The notes below the pieces were generated by a model that was not told the origin of the DNA, did no database searches, and saw only the letters and a program-made list of their open reading frames with translations. Positions 8,941 through 17,961 of a stretch of DNA of 53,915 nt are shown piece after piece. Within the stretch, counting starts at the first letter, position 1; every line of letters starts with the position of its first letter. Both the position numbers and the translations under genes were made by a program. Source of the stretch: an uncultured Bacteroidales bacterium (GTDB taxonomy: Bacteria; Bacteroidota; Bacteroidia; Bacteroidales; FEN-979); contig CAIKNA010000125.1 in NCBI GenBank assembly GCA_903828645.1, forward strand, positions 1 to 53,915, written 5' to 3'.

Positions 8941-9969
8941 TTATTGCTGGGTGATCCTGATGCCCACGATCAGGTTGCAGGGATCGCTGACCGGGGTGAC
9001 AAGAACATTCCGGGAAAAACCGGAGTTTAAAAATTTTCCCAGGTCGTTATCCGGGATTCCTTCAATGCTTACACCGGGTATTTTGTATATTTCTCTGGCA
9101 GCATCCTCCCGGTAGGTTCTTTTCAGGGTTTCATCGGTGATGGTTGTTGCAATATAATGCAGCAAATTCCTGAACTCCCTGATCACTGAATTGCGCTGTT
9201 TGTTCATTTTACTGACCACTGAATCGGCCGGGCAACGTGCCCCGGTGCCCTGGCGGTAATCCTTTCGGCGAATAACACCGGATGAGGCTTTGGGTTCTGG
9301 TTTATTTTTCATGGTATCCTTCACTTCCGGCGGTATAACAACCAGGATCACGGTGGTATGCAGGAGCTCTTCACTGGATTTTTTTCTCAAATCAGATACG
9401 ATCGTGCAATTCAGCTTTGCCAGGTCATTGTGAATCTTGCGGTCAACTCCGCCGATTTCGCAGGTTTTCCCTGAAGTGTCGTTGCTTACCAGGTAAACAA
9501 GTGCATTCTTCCTGTTTCTCAACAGGTAAGCCCCGATCAATCTGTATTGATCCTGCTTGGTTACCCGTGAATCGGTAAAAAATTGCCTGTCGGTTTTTTT
9601 TTCAAAGGAGCTGTCTCCAAGGAAAAAAAGGTCTTCGCGCAACGCTCTCTTTTTATCCGGATTGTTGCTGCCAAAAAAATCGCGCAAAAGCGTCGGAGGG
9701 ATGACAAATTCCCTTTTAAACGGAACATCAGGATCAATTCTCTCTAAAAACACCTGGTCCTGGATGAAAGCGGTATCGTGACATTCATACGGATAAAGCA
9801 ACTCCAGCATGGCCCTGAAGTTTTCGTCAAACTTATTTTCAGCCATGGGAATTTTCTGCACGGTAACAAGTCTGGCCCCGGCGATATGGCCCACATATCC
9901 ATTCTGGCATGAGGCCAGGATAAAAAACACGAAAGAAACAACTATCATCGGAAGAATCTTCATTTTCAT
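8941..9969 (-). CDS. Lipoprotein, last gene of the six-gene envelope operon
   Basis: 342 residues from the ATG at 9969. An in-frame ATG 117 nt upstream would overlap the preceding gene and bury the signal peptide, so 9969 is chosen. The N-terminus MKMKILPMIVVSFVFFILASC is a clear lipoprotein signal with lipobox LASC. The mature protein is charged, with no further membrane segments. Visible stretches include FRAMLELLYPYECHDTAF, RLIGAYLLRNRKNALVYLVS and CNLIVGIRITQQ at the end; I recognise no family. Four cysteines beyond the lipid-attached one are scattered. It follows the polytopic membrane protein gene by 43 nt on the same strand, so it is probably the operon's last product, anchored in the outer or inner membrane as a structural partner. 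Confidence 0.75.
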   Translation of the reverse strand: MKMKILPMIVVSFVFFILASCQNGYVGHIAGARLVTVQKIPMAENKFDENFRAMLELLYPYECHDTAFIQDQVFLERIDPDVPFKREFVIPPTLLRDFFGSNNPDKKRALREDLFFLGDSSFEKKTDRQFFTDSRVTKQDQYRLIGAYLLRNRKNALVYLVSNDTSGKTCEIGGVDRKIHNDLAKLNCTIVSDLRKKSSEELLHTTVILVVIPPEVKDTMKNKPEPKASSGVIRRKDYRQGTGARCPADSVVSKMNKQRNSVIREFRNLLHYIATTITDETLKRTYREDAAREIYKIPGVSIEGIPDNDLGKFLNSGFSRNVLVTPVSDPCNLIVGIRITQQ

Positions 9970-10012
9970 ACCTTGTTTTTTAAAGATGAATGAAAAGAGT
10001 TGAACTACCTGT

Positions 10013-11368
10013 TTAGGAGATGATCCTGATTGGAAAGGGCGGGGATGAGATGCCCCTGACGAATGGTTCTGCAAGATTCTTTGCATAAACTCTTAAAAAG
10101 TAGGTGTGTCCGGTTTGCATTCCTTCGAAACTGACCCTGACGCAAAGCTGATTTACCTGGCTTATTGCATGATGGATGGTGACCGGGTGTTCCCCGTCTT
10201 CATCCGGCACAAGTTCTTCAAGCTGCCACACGTATTCCCATCCATAACCAGCCTTCTCCCTCCTGTTTTCATCCCGGTCATTGCCAACCCTGGCAACACT
10301 GTATTCAGCACTCGACTGTTTCCCGGACTCAATTGCCCCATAACCTGCAATATTTCCCGCAGGAAACGGAATTGGCTCGGTGTAGCGGTCAACCCCTCCG
10401 TCAACCGACAAATTTTCAAGCTGAAGATCAAGCAAAATAAGCCCAAGGATCTGTTTTGCCTCAATATTGTTTGCATGGCTGTTCACAAAAGCATTGAGGT
10501 CTTCATCCGTGACAACCCCGTACAGATATAATTTATTATCCTGTATAAAGTGGTTGCGCACGGCACAATTGTTGAACCGTGGCATGTTTTCACGGTTCCG
10601 GTGGTTAAAGCCAAGTTCATCAAATTTTGGATTGGTCAGCAGCAGGGTATGAATATCGATTCCTTCATACAAATTCCCGGCAGGCGTTCCCGCATCTATT
10701 TCAGCATACAGGCGGCCCTGCTTCTCCCTGTGTTTTTTCAGGTTGAGGTCAAATAAAATGAAAAACAGGGAGGAAAAGACAAAATAGCCGGTGGCATATA
10801 TCTGCAAAACAGCGACGATGATGTAGGTCAAACAGATGGTAATGCTGATGCTGTTGATGGGATCTCTTCCGGGCCAGTTCGCAATAAATCCGACTACCTT
10901 GAAAAACGCCAGCAATGAAATCAGGGAATAGAAAGACGACGAGAAGAGTTTAAGCCAGAACAATTTCCACTTCTCCTTGCTTATCTGGCCTGCCCTTGCG
11001 AGGGTAAGGATCCGCTGGCCATGCCGGTTCAAAAATATTTTTACGTTCCTCCGCAACAAGAACAGCCTGTTTTCGGTGAGCGAAATGGATCCGGAAACGA
11101 CATGGGCGAAGATGGCAAAGGTGACATCTGCCAATAAAAAGGCTATCGCAAAAGTCAGATTTCCCACATACTTGTAAAACAGGTAAAGCCCGGTAAGTTC
11201 CAGTAAAATGATCAGGAAGAACAACGCCATATCCCATTGCCCGGGTGAACATAAAAAACCGGGTGAACCGATTTGTGTCTCTTTGCGCCGGCAATAGAGC
11301 CAGAGTTTCTTGGTGCCTGCACTGGGCTCGAACTGCGGATTTTTATAAAGCAACGATTCTCTTTCCAT
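10013..11368 (-). CDS. Polytopic membrane protein with C-terminal soluble and FN3-like domain, envelope operon
   Basis: 451 residues. About five hydrophobic segments lie in the first 215 residues: near 47-67 (ALFFLIILLELTGLYLFY), 70-90, 140-165 (FYSLISLLAFFKVVGFIA) and two between 175 and 215. They are followed by a soluble region (NLYEGIDIHTLLLTNPKFDE, LYLYGVVTDEDLNAFVNSH). The last 120 residues look like an Ig or FN3 sandwich (YGWEYVWQLEELVPDEDG, LCVRVSFEGMQTGHTYFLR, SPPFPIRI). I do not recognise the family. It lies 33 nt after the ABC permease gene and 43 nt before the lipoprotein gene, so it is very likely co-expressed with the transporter. It may be an inner-membrane adaptor; this is inference from topology and position only. 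Confidence 0.75.
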   Translation of the reverse strand: MERESLLYKNPQFEPSAGTKKLWLYCRRKETQIGSPGFLCSPGQWDMALFFLIILLELTGLYLFYKYVGNLTFAIAFLLADVTFAIFAHVVSGSISLTENRLFLLRRNVKIFLNRHGQRILTLARAGQISKEKWKLFWLKLFSSSFYSLISLLAFFKVVGFIANWPGRDPINSISITICLTYIIVAVLQIYATGYFVFSSLFFILFDLNLKKHREKQGRLYAEIDAGTPAGNLYEGIDIHTLLLTNPKFDELGFNHRNRENMPRFNNCAVRNHFIQDNKLYLYGVVTDEDLNAFVNSHANNIEAKQILGLILLDLQLENLSVDGGVDRYTEPIPFPAGNIAGYGAIESGKQSSAEYSVARVGNDRDENRREKAGYGWEYVWQLEELVPDEDGEHPVTIHHAISQVNQLCVRVSFEGMQTGHTYFLRVYAKNLAEPFVRGISSPPFPIRIIS

Positions 11369-11401
11369 GGTTGCGCGTTTTTAGGTTAGCCGATACATGA
11401 A

Positions 11402-12934
11402 TTACCCGCGGCAATCACGTTCATAAATCAGATCGCCGGGGGTGTGCTTTAAAATCTTTGTCACGGAGATGAATGTTCTTAAAACAGCCACACATAAAAT
11501 TAAGAGAAGAAAAATTGCAAACCAGGAATTGGTCAGCGAAAAATAGTCCTGCCGGGGATCCATCACGAGGAACTTCCCGAGCAGGTATTTCTCGAAAAGT
11601 TCGCCGCAGGCCCAGGCGAGTGCCAGAGCGGGAAACAGGGCCGTTGCCAGGATTTTTAAGGTGACCCTGATGTACAACCAGGTAAGGGTGGTGTTTTTCA
11701 CACCGAATGCAAGAAAATTGCCAAGACTCTTTTTTATTTTCAGCAGGTGATTCCGGATGACCCCCGACAGGTATATGGATACGGAGGTGATGGAGAGGAA
11801 CATCAGCAGGATAATGGAGCCCAGCGCAAGATTGCCGGTATAAAGAAAATTTTCCCGGTCGGACAATACCTCCAGGTTTATTTGCAACCTCAATTTCTCT
11901 GTTAGGTAGGCTGAAAAAGAGCTGATTTTTTCCAGGTCTTTAAATTCAACCGCAAGGTAATCATGAAAAAATGCGGAATTATCACAGGATGTATCTTTCG
12001 ACAAGGTGTAATACCTTCCAAAATGGTGGTTTTTCAAGGCAACCATGCTGTTCATCCTTTTATTCATCAGGCTCACCGGAAGACCATTTTCCTGCTTCCC
12101 GATTTCAATTTTCCAATTCATGACAGCGGTGTTGAGCGTTTTCAGCCTCGTTGTCTGAACCGCAGAAGGATCGCGGATTTCAAATGCAACATACAACTCT
12201 TTAAGCACCCTTAGAATGGCGGATGTATCCATGTTTTCCACGAAGATGGTGAAACAGGAATTCTGCCGGTCATAAAACCCCTCATTCATGGTTTTACAAT
12301 AAAAGAGGCTCGTATAAACGATATCGGCCTGGTCGGGCAATTCATTCACTACGGCGAGAACCGGAACAGGCACCAGGTCGCCAACCGGGGATTTCATTCC
12401 GATAAATGAAAGGGTACGTTTGTCCAGCCCCGTATCATCCAGGAGTTTCTTCGAAATGACAACCCCGTTGGGCTCGCAATCAAAACCATTTTCTACGGAA
12501 TCCGGAAAATATTTCGCACAAACGCCAGTTTTTAAGAGATCTTTCACTACATCACTGCGGGGGTCGATGGTCCTTGCTTCATAGGACAGGGGCAGGATTC
12601 CGGGTGAAATTGCCGCCACGGAAACCATCCCCCTGTTATAAAAATAGGCTCCCCTGATATGAAATTTCTCCCGGAATATCTCACTGCATGTCTTTTCATT
12701 CAGAGACAACAGTGAATCCCGGGTTCCGGAATGATAATTGAAGTTGATCCAATTGGAGAAAGGATCGGCAGAGAGTTTCTGCTGACAGTCGAGGGTGCTT
12801 TTTGCAAAGCCAAACGCTAAAAATGCAATGAACAAAATAACAAACAGGTATCCCGTGGTGCTGTGATATTTACCTTTTAAGGCCTTGTACTCATTATGAA
12901 TCATCAGGGAGCGGAAAGAGATTTTTTCTCGCAT
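11402..12934 (-). CDS. ABC transporter permease, FtsX/MacB (type VII) topology
   Basis: 510 residues. One membrane segment near residues 28-45 (GYLFVILFIAFLAFGFAK) is followed by a periplasmic domain of about 320 residues, then three spans near 375-395 (LALGSIILLMFLSITSVS), 425-450 and 468-490. That one-plus-three arrangement with a large extracytoplasmic domain is characteristic of the FtsX/MacB/LolC/E permeases, which couple cytoplasmic ATP hydrolysis to movements in the periplasm rather than moving a solute through the membrane. The start overlaps the 3' end of the ATPase gene by 31 nt, implying translational coupling. It is diverged from typical MacB: no clear MacB periplasmic-domain motifs are seen. 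Substrate unknown. Confidence 0.85.
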   Translation of the reverse strand: MREKISFRSLMIHNEYKALKGKYHSTTGYLFVILFIAFLAFGFAKSTLDCQQKLSADPFSNWINFNYHSGTRDSLLSLNEKTCSEIFREKFHIRGAYFYNRGMVSVAAISPGILPLSYEARTIDPRSDVVKDLLKTGVCAKYFPDSVENGFDCEPNGVVISKKLLDDTGLDKRTLSFIGMKSPVGDLVPVPVLAVVNELPDQADIVYTSLFYCKTMNEGFYDRQNSCFTIFVENMDTSAILRVLKELYVAFEIRDPSAVQTTRLKTLNTAVMNWKIEIGKQENGLPVSLMNKRMNSMVALKNHHFGRYYTLSKDTSCDNSAFFHDYLAVEFKDLEKISSFSAYLTEKLRLQINLEVLSDRENFLYTGNLALGSIILLMFLSITSVSIYLSGVIRNHLLKIKKSLGNFLAFGVKNTTLTWLYIRVTLKILATALFPALALAWACGELFEKYLLGKFLVMDPRQDYFSLTNSWFAIFLLLILCVAVLRTFISVTKILKHTPGDLIYERDCRG

Positions 12935-13776
12935 ATGATTTTTCTGATTTTCGTATCAATTTGATCATCGGCCATTCTCACGTTATCGCCGCCTGACCAA
13001 CCGGTTGCAGTTCGCGAAAACACATTCTCCTGCAAAACCTCGTAAGTGTCTTCCGCCGCCGGGGAAAGCACGATCAGACAGTCGGCATTTGCAACCGAGA
13101 GCGGGATGTCGTGCGAAACCAGGATGGCGGATCTCCGGTCATTTTGGTGCACAGAATCCTTCAGCACATCCATCAGCAATCCTGAATTAAGTTCATCCAG
13201 GTTCCCGGCAGGTTCATCCCCGAAAATGACATCATAATCTTTGATAATCGCCCGGATGAATGACAACCGCTGCTTCTGCCCTACAGATAGTTCACAAGCC
13301 TTTTTCCGGCTGATCCCGCCGGGATCCAACCCCATTTTCAGGCAAAGATTTCCCATCTCCTCTTTCGCACGGGACCCTGTTTTATCAGACCCCTGGATCA
13401 GGCTGCCAATCAGCATGTTTTCTTCCGGGGTATAGTAGGGCATGAGAAAATCATGCTGGAAAATAAATGAAAAATGACGGTTCCTAATGGTGGCCAGGGC
13501 GGATGGACAATTCCAGGTATCCCGGTCAATGACAACCTTATTTTCAGCATGGAAATAGGTGAAGAACCCGCTGTGAATCGTATGGTTCATCAGCCCGAGT
13601 GTTTCAATCAAAGTCGATTTGCCGCTTCCCGAAAGCCCCAGGATAATGGACAAGCTTCCCATCGGAACCGAGAGCCTTTCAATCCGCAGGATCACATTTT
13701 TCCCGTTCCTGCCGTTGTGATCATAGGCACATTCCAACCCTTCTATTTCGAACACATTCCGCTCCGTCGTCATCAT
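12904..13776 (-). CDS. ABC transporter ATPase, LolD/MacB-like
   Basis: 290 residues. It carries all the standard ATPase motifs: Walker A GLSGSGKST (about residues 48-56), Q-loop near FIFQHDFLMPYYT, signature LSVGQKQRLSFIRA, Walker B YDVIFGDEPAGNLDE and H-loop VSHD. The signature has V where LSGGQ usually has G, a mild deviation. DEPAGNLD is typical of the LolD/MacB/FtsE group. About 60 residues follow the core, longer than LolD (about 230 residues). The gene starts 6 nt after the stop of the large periplasmic protein and overlaps the permease gene by 31 nt. Expected to form a homodimer on the cytoplasmic side of the permease. Confidence 0.93.
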   Translation of the reverse strand: MMTTERNVFEIEGLECAYDHNGRNGKNVILRIERLSVPMGSLSIILGLSGSGKSTLIETLGLMNHTIHSGFFTYFHAENKVVIDRDTWNCPSALATIRNRHFSFIFQHDFLMPYYTPEENMLIGSLIQGSDKTGSRAKEEMGNLCLKMGLDPGGISRKKACELSVGQKQRLSFIRAIIKDYDVIFGDEPAGNLDELNSGLLMDVLKDSVHQNDRRSAILVSHDIPLSVANADCLIVLSPAAEDTYEVLQENVFSRTATGWSGGDNVRMADDQIDTKIRKIICEKKSLSAP

Positions 13777-13782
13777 GTTTTC

Positions 13783-16224
13783 TCAGGGTAAAATTTCCAT
13801 GGGAACCCAATAATAAAATATTCCCTTTTTTACCAGCGCCTGGTTTGCATTGGCAGCATCCTCGTCGAGGCTGAACTTCAGGCGCCCGGTGGTCAGAATC
13901 TCATGGATGCTTGTTTTACAGGAGATTAATTTAATTTTATACTCTTCGAAATATTTCTGAATTTCCTGGTCATTGGCAAGGATCCGTTCAAGCGGGTAAC
14001 GCTTTACCGGATCGGTGACTCCATACCCACAGGTCTCTCCCAGGATCCGGTTCATGATGATCTGTGGTGTCATGGGTAAAAGATCGGAGGAGAGCAGGTT
14101 GTCGCCGACGAATCGATTGAACAGGGCAATCCATAAGTCATAAAGCGATTTTGAAAAGTTGCTGTTGTTCGATGAAACCAGCATTTTATCCAGCAATGAC
14201 GCCAAAGCCTCCAGCTCCGGCTTTGTCATCAGCACATTTGACTTCCATATATCCTGCGGATTTGTGCTGTTCGGCAGGATATACCTCATCGAGGAATAGC
14301 CTTCTTCGAGCGCCCTGATATACTGAACTTTCCCTTCCATGCCGGGGATTTCCCTGAGCGCCCGCTGAAAGGGATCTTCGTTTTGATTGCTGAAATCAGA
14401 CGGTTGGGTACTTTTGAGACAGATGTGCCGGATGGCGTTGTTGAGTGTATTGATAATTTTGGCATAACCGGTTTGCAGAAAAGATTGCATCTGGGCTGCT
14501 GCAAGCTGACCCGAATCTGCCTGTTCAATGATGCTGAGGATCCCTGCGTTTTCCAGTTCATACCCGATATCAGTCCGTTTGTAGGCAATGTACTTTGAAC
14601 CGATGTTGAGCCTGCCGGCATACTGTTTTGCTGCTGATATGGAGATTTCCTGGATCTGCTGAACCAGGTTGTTGTCGCCTTTATAATCAAAAGCCAGAAG
14701 ATAACAGTTGTTCTCCACGATCTTATCCTGGATATTGCGGCGCAGGAGAGCAAGGCCGGTGTCGGGAACACTGACAGGATGGTTGTTTACCAGGACGATG
14801 ATGTTGGTTTGCCTTGAATCAAAGTTTTCATTGTCAAGAGTGTATTTCAGGGTGCGCAACACGTTGTCGCCACCTACCTCACGTGTTTTATCCGGGGAGT
14901 AGTTCCGGATAAAATCCCTGACAAACTGGTAATTTCCCTGGCCGGCCGGGGAACCCTTTTCATCGATCGACACTTTGAATTGACCGAGTTGCAGCCGCGG
15001 GAAAAAACAAACACCGAATCTCTTTTGCAAATCAGCAAATTCCTGTTGGATCTGTCCGATAACATAGGTAAGCCTGTTGCGGTCGATCGAATTGTCGAGG
15101 ATAAAATAGATGGCCACCTGCGACTTGTTGGCCCGCAGGGCATCGCACAGTGTGGTCCTGGTCTTGCTGTCATTTTCAAACCGGCCCGTCACACCGGTGA
15201 TGAACATGTTTTCCGGCAGGTTTTCCATACGGATCAGGGGAAACCTGAATTTGTTTCCGGGCAGCGGCCTCCCTGTCAGAATCCTGCTTTGTTTCACTTC
15301 GCTGACATTTCCGCCGAATGAACACAACTTGTTCAAAAGCGAAGCAGTATACTGTTTTTCGTTCAGGTCGACCGGCTCTTTATTTCCCTGGTTATCCGGA
15401 TTATATTTGGGATTCCTGAAAAAATAGTAATTCGGCTCAACCCAGATCGGTTTCAGGGTTGTATCCCCGTTCAGAAAACGGGTCAATTCACTTTCAAACT
15501 CAAAGACTTTCGCGGCATAAACGGGGTGGCAACGCCTGTAAACGACGGCAGGCTCTTCAAAATTGGGCTCGAAGCAGATCCGGTTGTTATAGTCGAAAAC
15601 CCGGTCCCGGTCAACCCACCCGATGATCTGGTCAGCGTAGGGCAAATCGGGATCGAATTTATAGTCTTTGCCAAGCAGGTACCTGTTGTTTTCCGACTTG
15701 TACACAAAATAGATCAGGTATAAAGGAACATTTTCAGCCGGCTTCGACTCGGTGGACGATCTGTACAACGGCACTTCCGATTCGCTGATCTCACCCCTTT
15801 TGATCCTTTCAATTGTTTTATGGTGGTTCAAGATCACGCACTTCTTATGGATCAGCGAATTTTCGGTAAAATCAGCGCCAAACGATACCAGCAACTCCGA
15901 TTTATTTCTCCAGCCTTTATCTTCGGCCGATATCAGTTTTCGCTCCCTGCACCCGCCGGCTTTAAAAATATGCAGTTCCGTTTCCCTTTCTGCAACAACA
16001 TAATATTTGTCGCCAAAATGATCGTCGCCCCTCTCCCTGTCGGAAAATACGATCCACGGGTGGAGCAACTGAATGCCTGTTTTACTGAGCAGGCAGTTTG
16101 TGGTGATCCGTTTTTCACCTTTCGTCAGTATTTCGGGCAGTTTTAACGCAGTCTGGCCAGATAATAAACCGTAAAACAGTTGCAGGAACAGGGTTGTCAG
16201 CGCCAATGGCTTTTTTGCACGCAT
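13783..16224 (-). CDS. Large periplasmic protein with SH3-like and vWA-like segments, envelope operon
   Basis: 813 residues from the ATG at 16224; an in-frame ATG at 16245 would overlap the upstream gene and add seven residues before the signal peptide (MRAKKPLALTTLFLQLFYG, then LLSGQ). No other membrane segments. Around residues 150-210 there is a motif typical of an SH3-like fold (IIGWVDRDRVFDYNNRICFE). Around 370-530 the sequence resembles a von Willebrand A domain: VAIYFILDNSIDRNRL, FGVCFFPRLQ, NIIVLVNNHP, with DNSID where the DxSxS metal site would be, so the metal site may be lost. The C-terminal 280 residues are unrecognised and helical. SH3-like followed by vWA-like resembles the TssR protein of Bacteroidota type VI secretion and PpkA-type proteins as I recall them, but no other T6SS gene is nearby. 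Expected to be exported to the periplasm. Confidence 0.75.
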   Translation of the reverse strand: MRAKKPLALTTLFLQLFYGLLSGQTALKLPEILTKGEKRITTNCLLSKTGIQLLHPWIVFSDRERGDDHFGDKYYVVAERETELHIFKAGGCRERKLISAEDKGWRNKSELLVSFGADFTENSLIHKKCVILNHHKTIERIKRGEISESEVPLYRSSTESKPAENVPLYLIYFVYKSENNRYLLGKDYKFDPDLPYADQIIGWVDRDRVFDYNNRICFEPNFEEPAVVYRRCHPVYAAKVFEFESELTRFLNGDTTLKPIWVEPNYYFFRNPKYNPDNQGNKEPVDLNEKQYTASLLNKLCSFGGNVSEVKQSRILTGRPLPGNKFRFPLIRMENLPENMFITGVTGRFENDSKTRTTLCDALRANKSQVAIYFILDNSIDRNRLTYVIGQIQQEFADLQKRFGVCFFPRLQLGQFKVSIDEKGSPAGQGNYQFVRDFIRNYSPDKTREVGGDNVLRTLKYTLDNENFDSRQTNIIVLVNNHPVSVPDTGLALLRRNIQDKIVENNCYLLAFDYKGDNNLVQQIQEISISAAKQYAGRLNIGSKYIAYKRTDIGYELENAGILSIIEQADSGQLAAAQMQSFLQTGYAKIINTLNNAIRHICLKSTQPSDFSNQNEDPFQRALREIPGMEGKVQYIRALEEGYSSMRYILPNSTNPQDIWKSNVLMTKPELEALASLLDKMLVSSNNSNFSKSLYDLWIALFNRFVGDNLLSSDLLPMTPQIIMNRILGETCGYGVTDPVKRYPLERILANDQEIQKYFEEYKIKLISCKTSIHEILTTGRLKFSLDEDAANANQALVKKGIFYYWVPMEILP

Positions 16225-16228
16225 GTTT

Positions 16229-17581
16229 TCAATTTTTAAATACATAGCTTATCAATACCCTGATGCCAAATGCAAATTCAAAAGCAGGTATTTTAACGGA
16301 TTCAATAATCGAATGAAACCCTTTGATGGTGTTCAGCTCGTAATTGCCCGGCAGCGACCGTTTCGAAAATGGATTCATCCCAAAACTGACGTTGGGCTCA
16401 AATCCAAAAGTGAAATAGTTGAATTGTTTTTCAAATCCCGCGGCAAGCTGAAAAGACAAGATCATTTTATCCAAAAACCTGTCTTTGGGGAAATGGTAAT
16501 TTTTATTCCGGTAATAGCCATAATCTTTCTGATCGAGTTCGTGATCTTTTTCGAGGTAATACTGCTCATGCGTGGAAAGATTCGTAATCAAACCCCCTCC
16601 TGTACGGCTCAGGAGGTAGTTGATATCGGCGGTACCGGTAACAAAACACAATGCCGTGCCTGCTTTCAGGTAGATCCAGTCATTCAGATACGATTTGAGC
16701 AGGAGCGGAATTTCGATTTTTTTAACCACAATTTTTTCCCTTACCTGCGGTGACCGCTCAAAGGTGGTACAGGCAAGCGGATTGCCGGAACTTTCACCCA
16801 ATGTATCCGGGAAACTGTTTGAATAATCATTCATCACTGAGAACAGGGGTATTTGTGAATAGAAAATTCCCGCGCAAAAGAGTATCCCATCCCTGTGATC
16901 CCTGTTCAACCGCATTTCCATCATTCCACCCACCTGGAATGGAATTCCCGCGGTCATACTGAATTCCCCGATCTGTTCATTTGATCCGACACGGATCACC
17001 GGCTTATGGGTTACCGAATTCAGCACGTTTGACCATGGCATATAGTTGATGCCTATCGACAGGCTTCTGACCAGGGAGTTCCTTTTATCTTCAAAGATGT
17101 TCTGGATCAGGGGATGTGCACGGTCCAGGTTGATCTGGACCAGCAGCCTCACTTTGTTCTTAAACAGGGGCTGATCATCAGGGTCCATCACCTGGTTTGT
17201 CTTTTCCAGTGACACGACGGCCTTTTTTTCATCCTGCTGAACCGTGATCTTCATCCCTGAATAGTCCAGCAGGGGTTGTTTGAGCTGGTAAATTTTCTTT
17301 GCAAGGTCAACGTACTCTCCTACCGGCAAAGGCGGGAGCAGGCTATCCCGGGCCGACCTGTACAAATCCCAGTATAAAAAAGCATCCCGTTCGAAAAGGG
17401 CATTGAACTGGTCAATGATATCCGCTGAAACCACTCTTGAATACCCGGGTCCGAGGCGGGATAGCTGCATGTATTCCTGCATGCATTTTTCAACATTCCG
17501 GCTGGCCGGATCAACCTTTTGCGCTTCACATAAAGAGGTGTTCAATACGAAGGGGATCAATATCAGAACACGTTTCTTCAT
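16229..17581 (-). CDS. Secreted protein with helical N-domain and outer-membrane beta-barrel-like C-domain, first gene of envelope operon
   Basis: 450 residues. Signal peptide at residues 1-21 (MKKRVLILIPFVLNTSLCEAQ). Residues about 25-170 are largely helical and charged (KCMQEYMQLSRLGPGYSRV, YVDLAKKIYQLKQPLL). From about residue 175 to the end, alternating hydrophobic strands with aromatic belts appear (SLSIGINYMPWSNV, FSMTAGIPFQVGGMMEM, LSFQLAAGFEKQFNY, FEFAFGIRVLISYVF), as in PorT-like outer-membrane barrels of Bacteroidota. It is the promoter-proximal gene of the operon, with a promoter near 17777-17806 and a leader of about 190 nt. The next gene starts 4 nt after its stop. Probably the outer-membrane component of the system. 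Confidence 0.75.
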   Translation of the reverse strand: MKKRVLILIPFVLNTSLCEAQKVDPASRNVEKCMQEYMQLSRLGPGYSRVVSADIIDQFNALFERDAFLYWDLYRSARDSLLPPLPVGEYVDLAKKIYQLKQPLLDYSGMKITVQQDEKKAVVSLEKTNQVMDPDDQPLFKNKVRLLVQINLDRAHPLIQNIFEDKRNSLVRSLSIGINYMPWSNVLNSVTHKPVIRVGSNEQIGEFSMTAGIPFQVGGMMEMRLNRDHRDGILFCAGIFYSQIPLFSVMNDYSNSFPDTLGESSGNPLACTTFERSPQVREKIVVKKIEIPLLLKSYLNDWIYLKAGTALCFVTGTADINYLLSRTGGGLITNLSTHEQYYLEKDHELDQKDYGYYRNKNYHFPKDRFLDKMILSFQLAAGFEKQFNYFTFGFEPNVSFGMNPFSKRSLPGNYELNTIKGFHSIIESVKIPAFEFAFGIRVLISYVFKN

Positions 17582-17776
17582 GAAACTGAGGTTAATGGTG
17601 CTTATCTGCCAAAAGATCTGGTTGGAAAGGAATGGAAATCGCCCGGGGCACTGAAGATAACGGGAGCGTTGTCAGAGTCATTTCAGGTTCAATGGTGTTT
17701 ACTGCTAGTTAATTATAGTAAAGATCTCCAGTGATGAAAATTCCGCCTGATATGGTAATGCAACAATTTAGTCTCA

Positions 17777-17806
17777 CAAAGATAAGAACAGATCATGAAA
17801 AGTCAA
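17777..17806 (-). promoter_or_regulatory. Promoter of the six-gene envelope operon
   Basis: On the minus strand TTGAC is followed after 17 bases by TATCTTTG, a good match to the Bacteroidota -33 TTG and -7 TAnnTTTG elements. The transcript would start near 17772, about 190 nt before the first ATG. Confidence 0.6.
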
Positions 17807-17934
17807 TATATGGCTGAATAATATTTCCATATCGTGCAAAACCAGGAGGTGGATTTTCGAACCGGCCAATACCATATTCAGGATGAGGATTTTGGGAATA
17901 CACAACGTCCTAAAAGAAGTGCTGAAAATTTTCC

Positions 17935-17942
17935 TAAATTTG
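17935..17942 (+). promoter_or_regulatory. -7 promoter box of cysS
   Basis: TAAATTTG matches TAnnTTTG. It implies a start near 17947 and a leader of about 15 nt, which supports the ATG at 17962 over the in-frame TTG at 17947. Confidence 0.5.
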
Positions 17943-17961
17943 TGCCTTGAAATGCAATATC

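Larger units (their letters stand above)
17582..17961. other. Intergenic region between the envelope operon and cysS
   Basis: 380 bases with no gene. It holds two divergent promoter predictions, one for the envelope operon (17777-17806, minus) and one for cysS (17935-17942, plus). I see no strong palindrome or riboswitch-like structure in the long operon leader, and no T-box motif before cysS. Confidence 0.6.

Noticed and set aside
8941-17581. Operon considered as a type VI or type IX secretion locus
   Set aside because: No sheath, spike, baseplate, ClpV, PorK/L/M/N or PorV genes are present. Only one protein has a TssR-like layout.
17582-17776. Long leader of the envelope operon examined for a riboswitch
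   Set aside because: No conserved riboswitch core or strong stem was recognised by eye.
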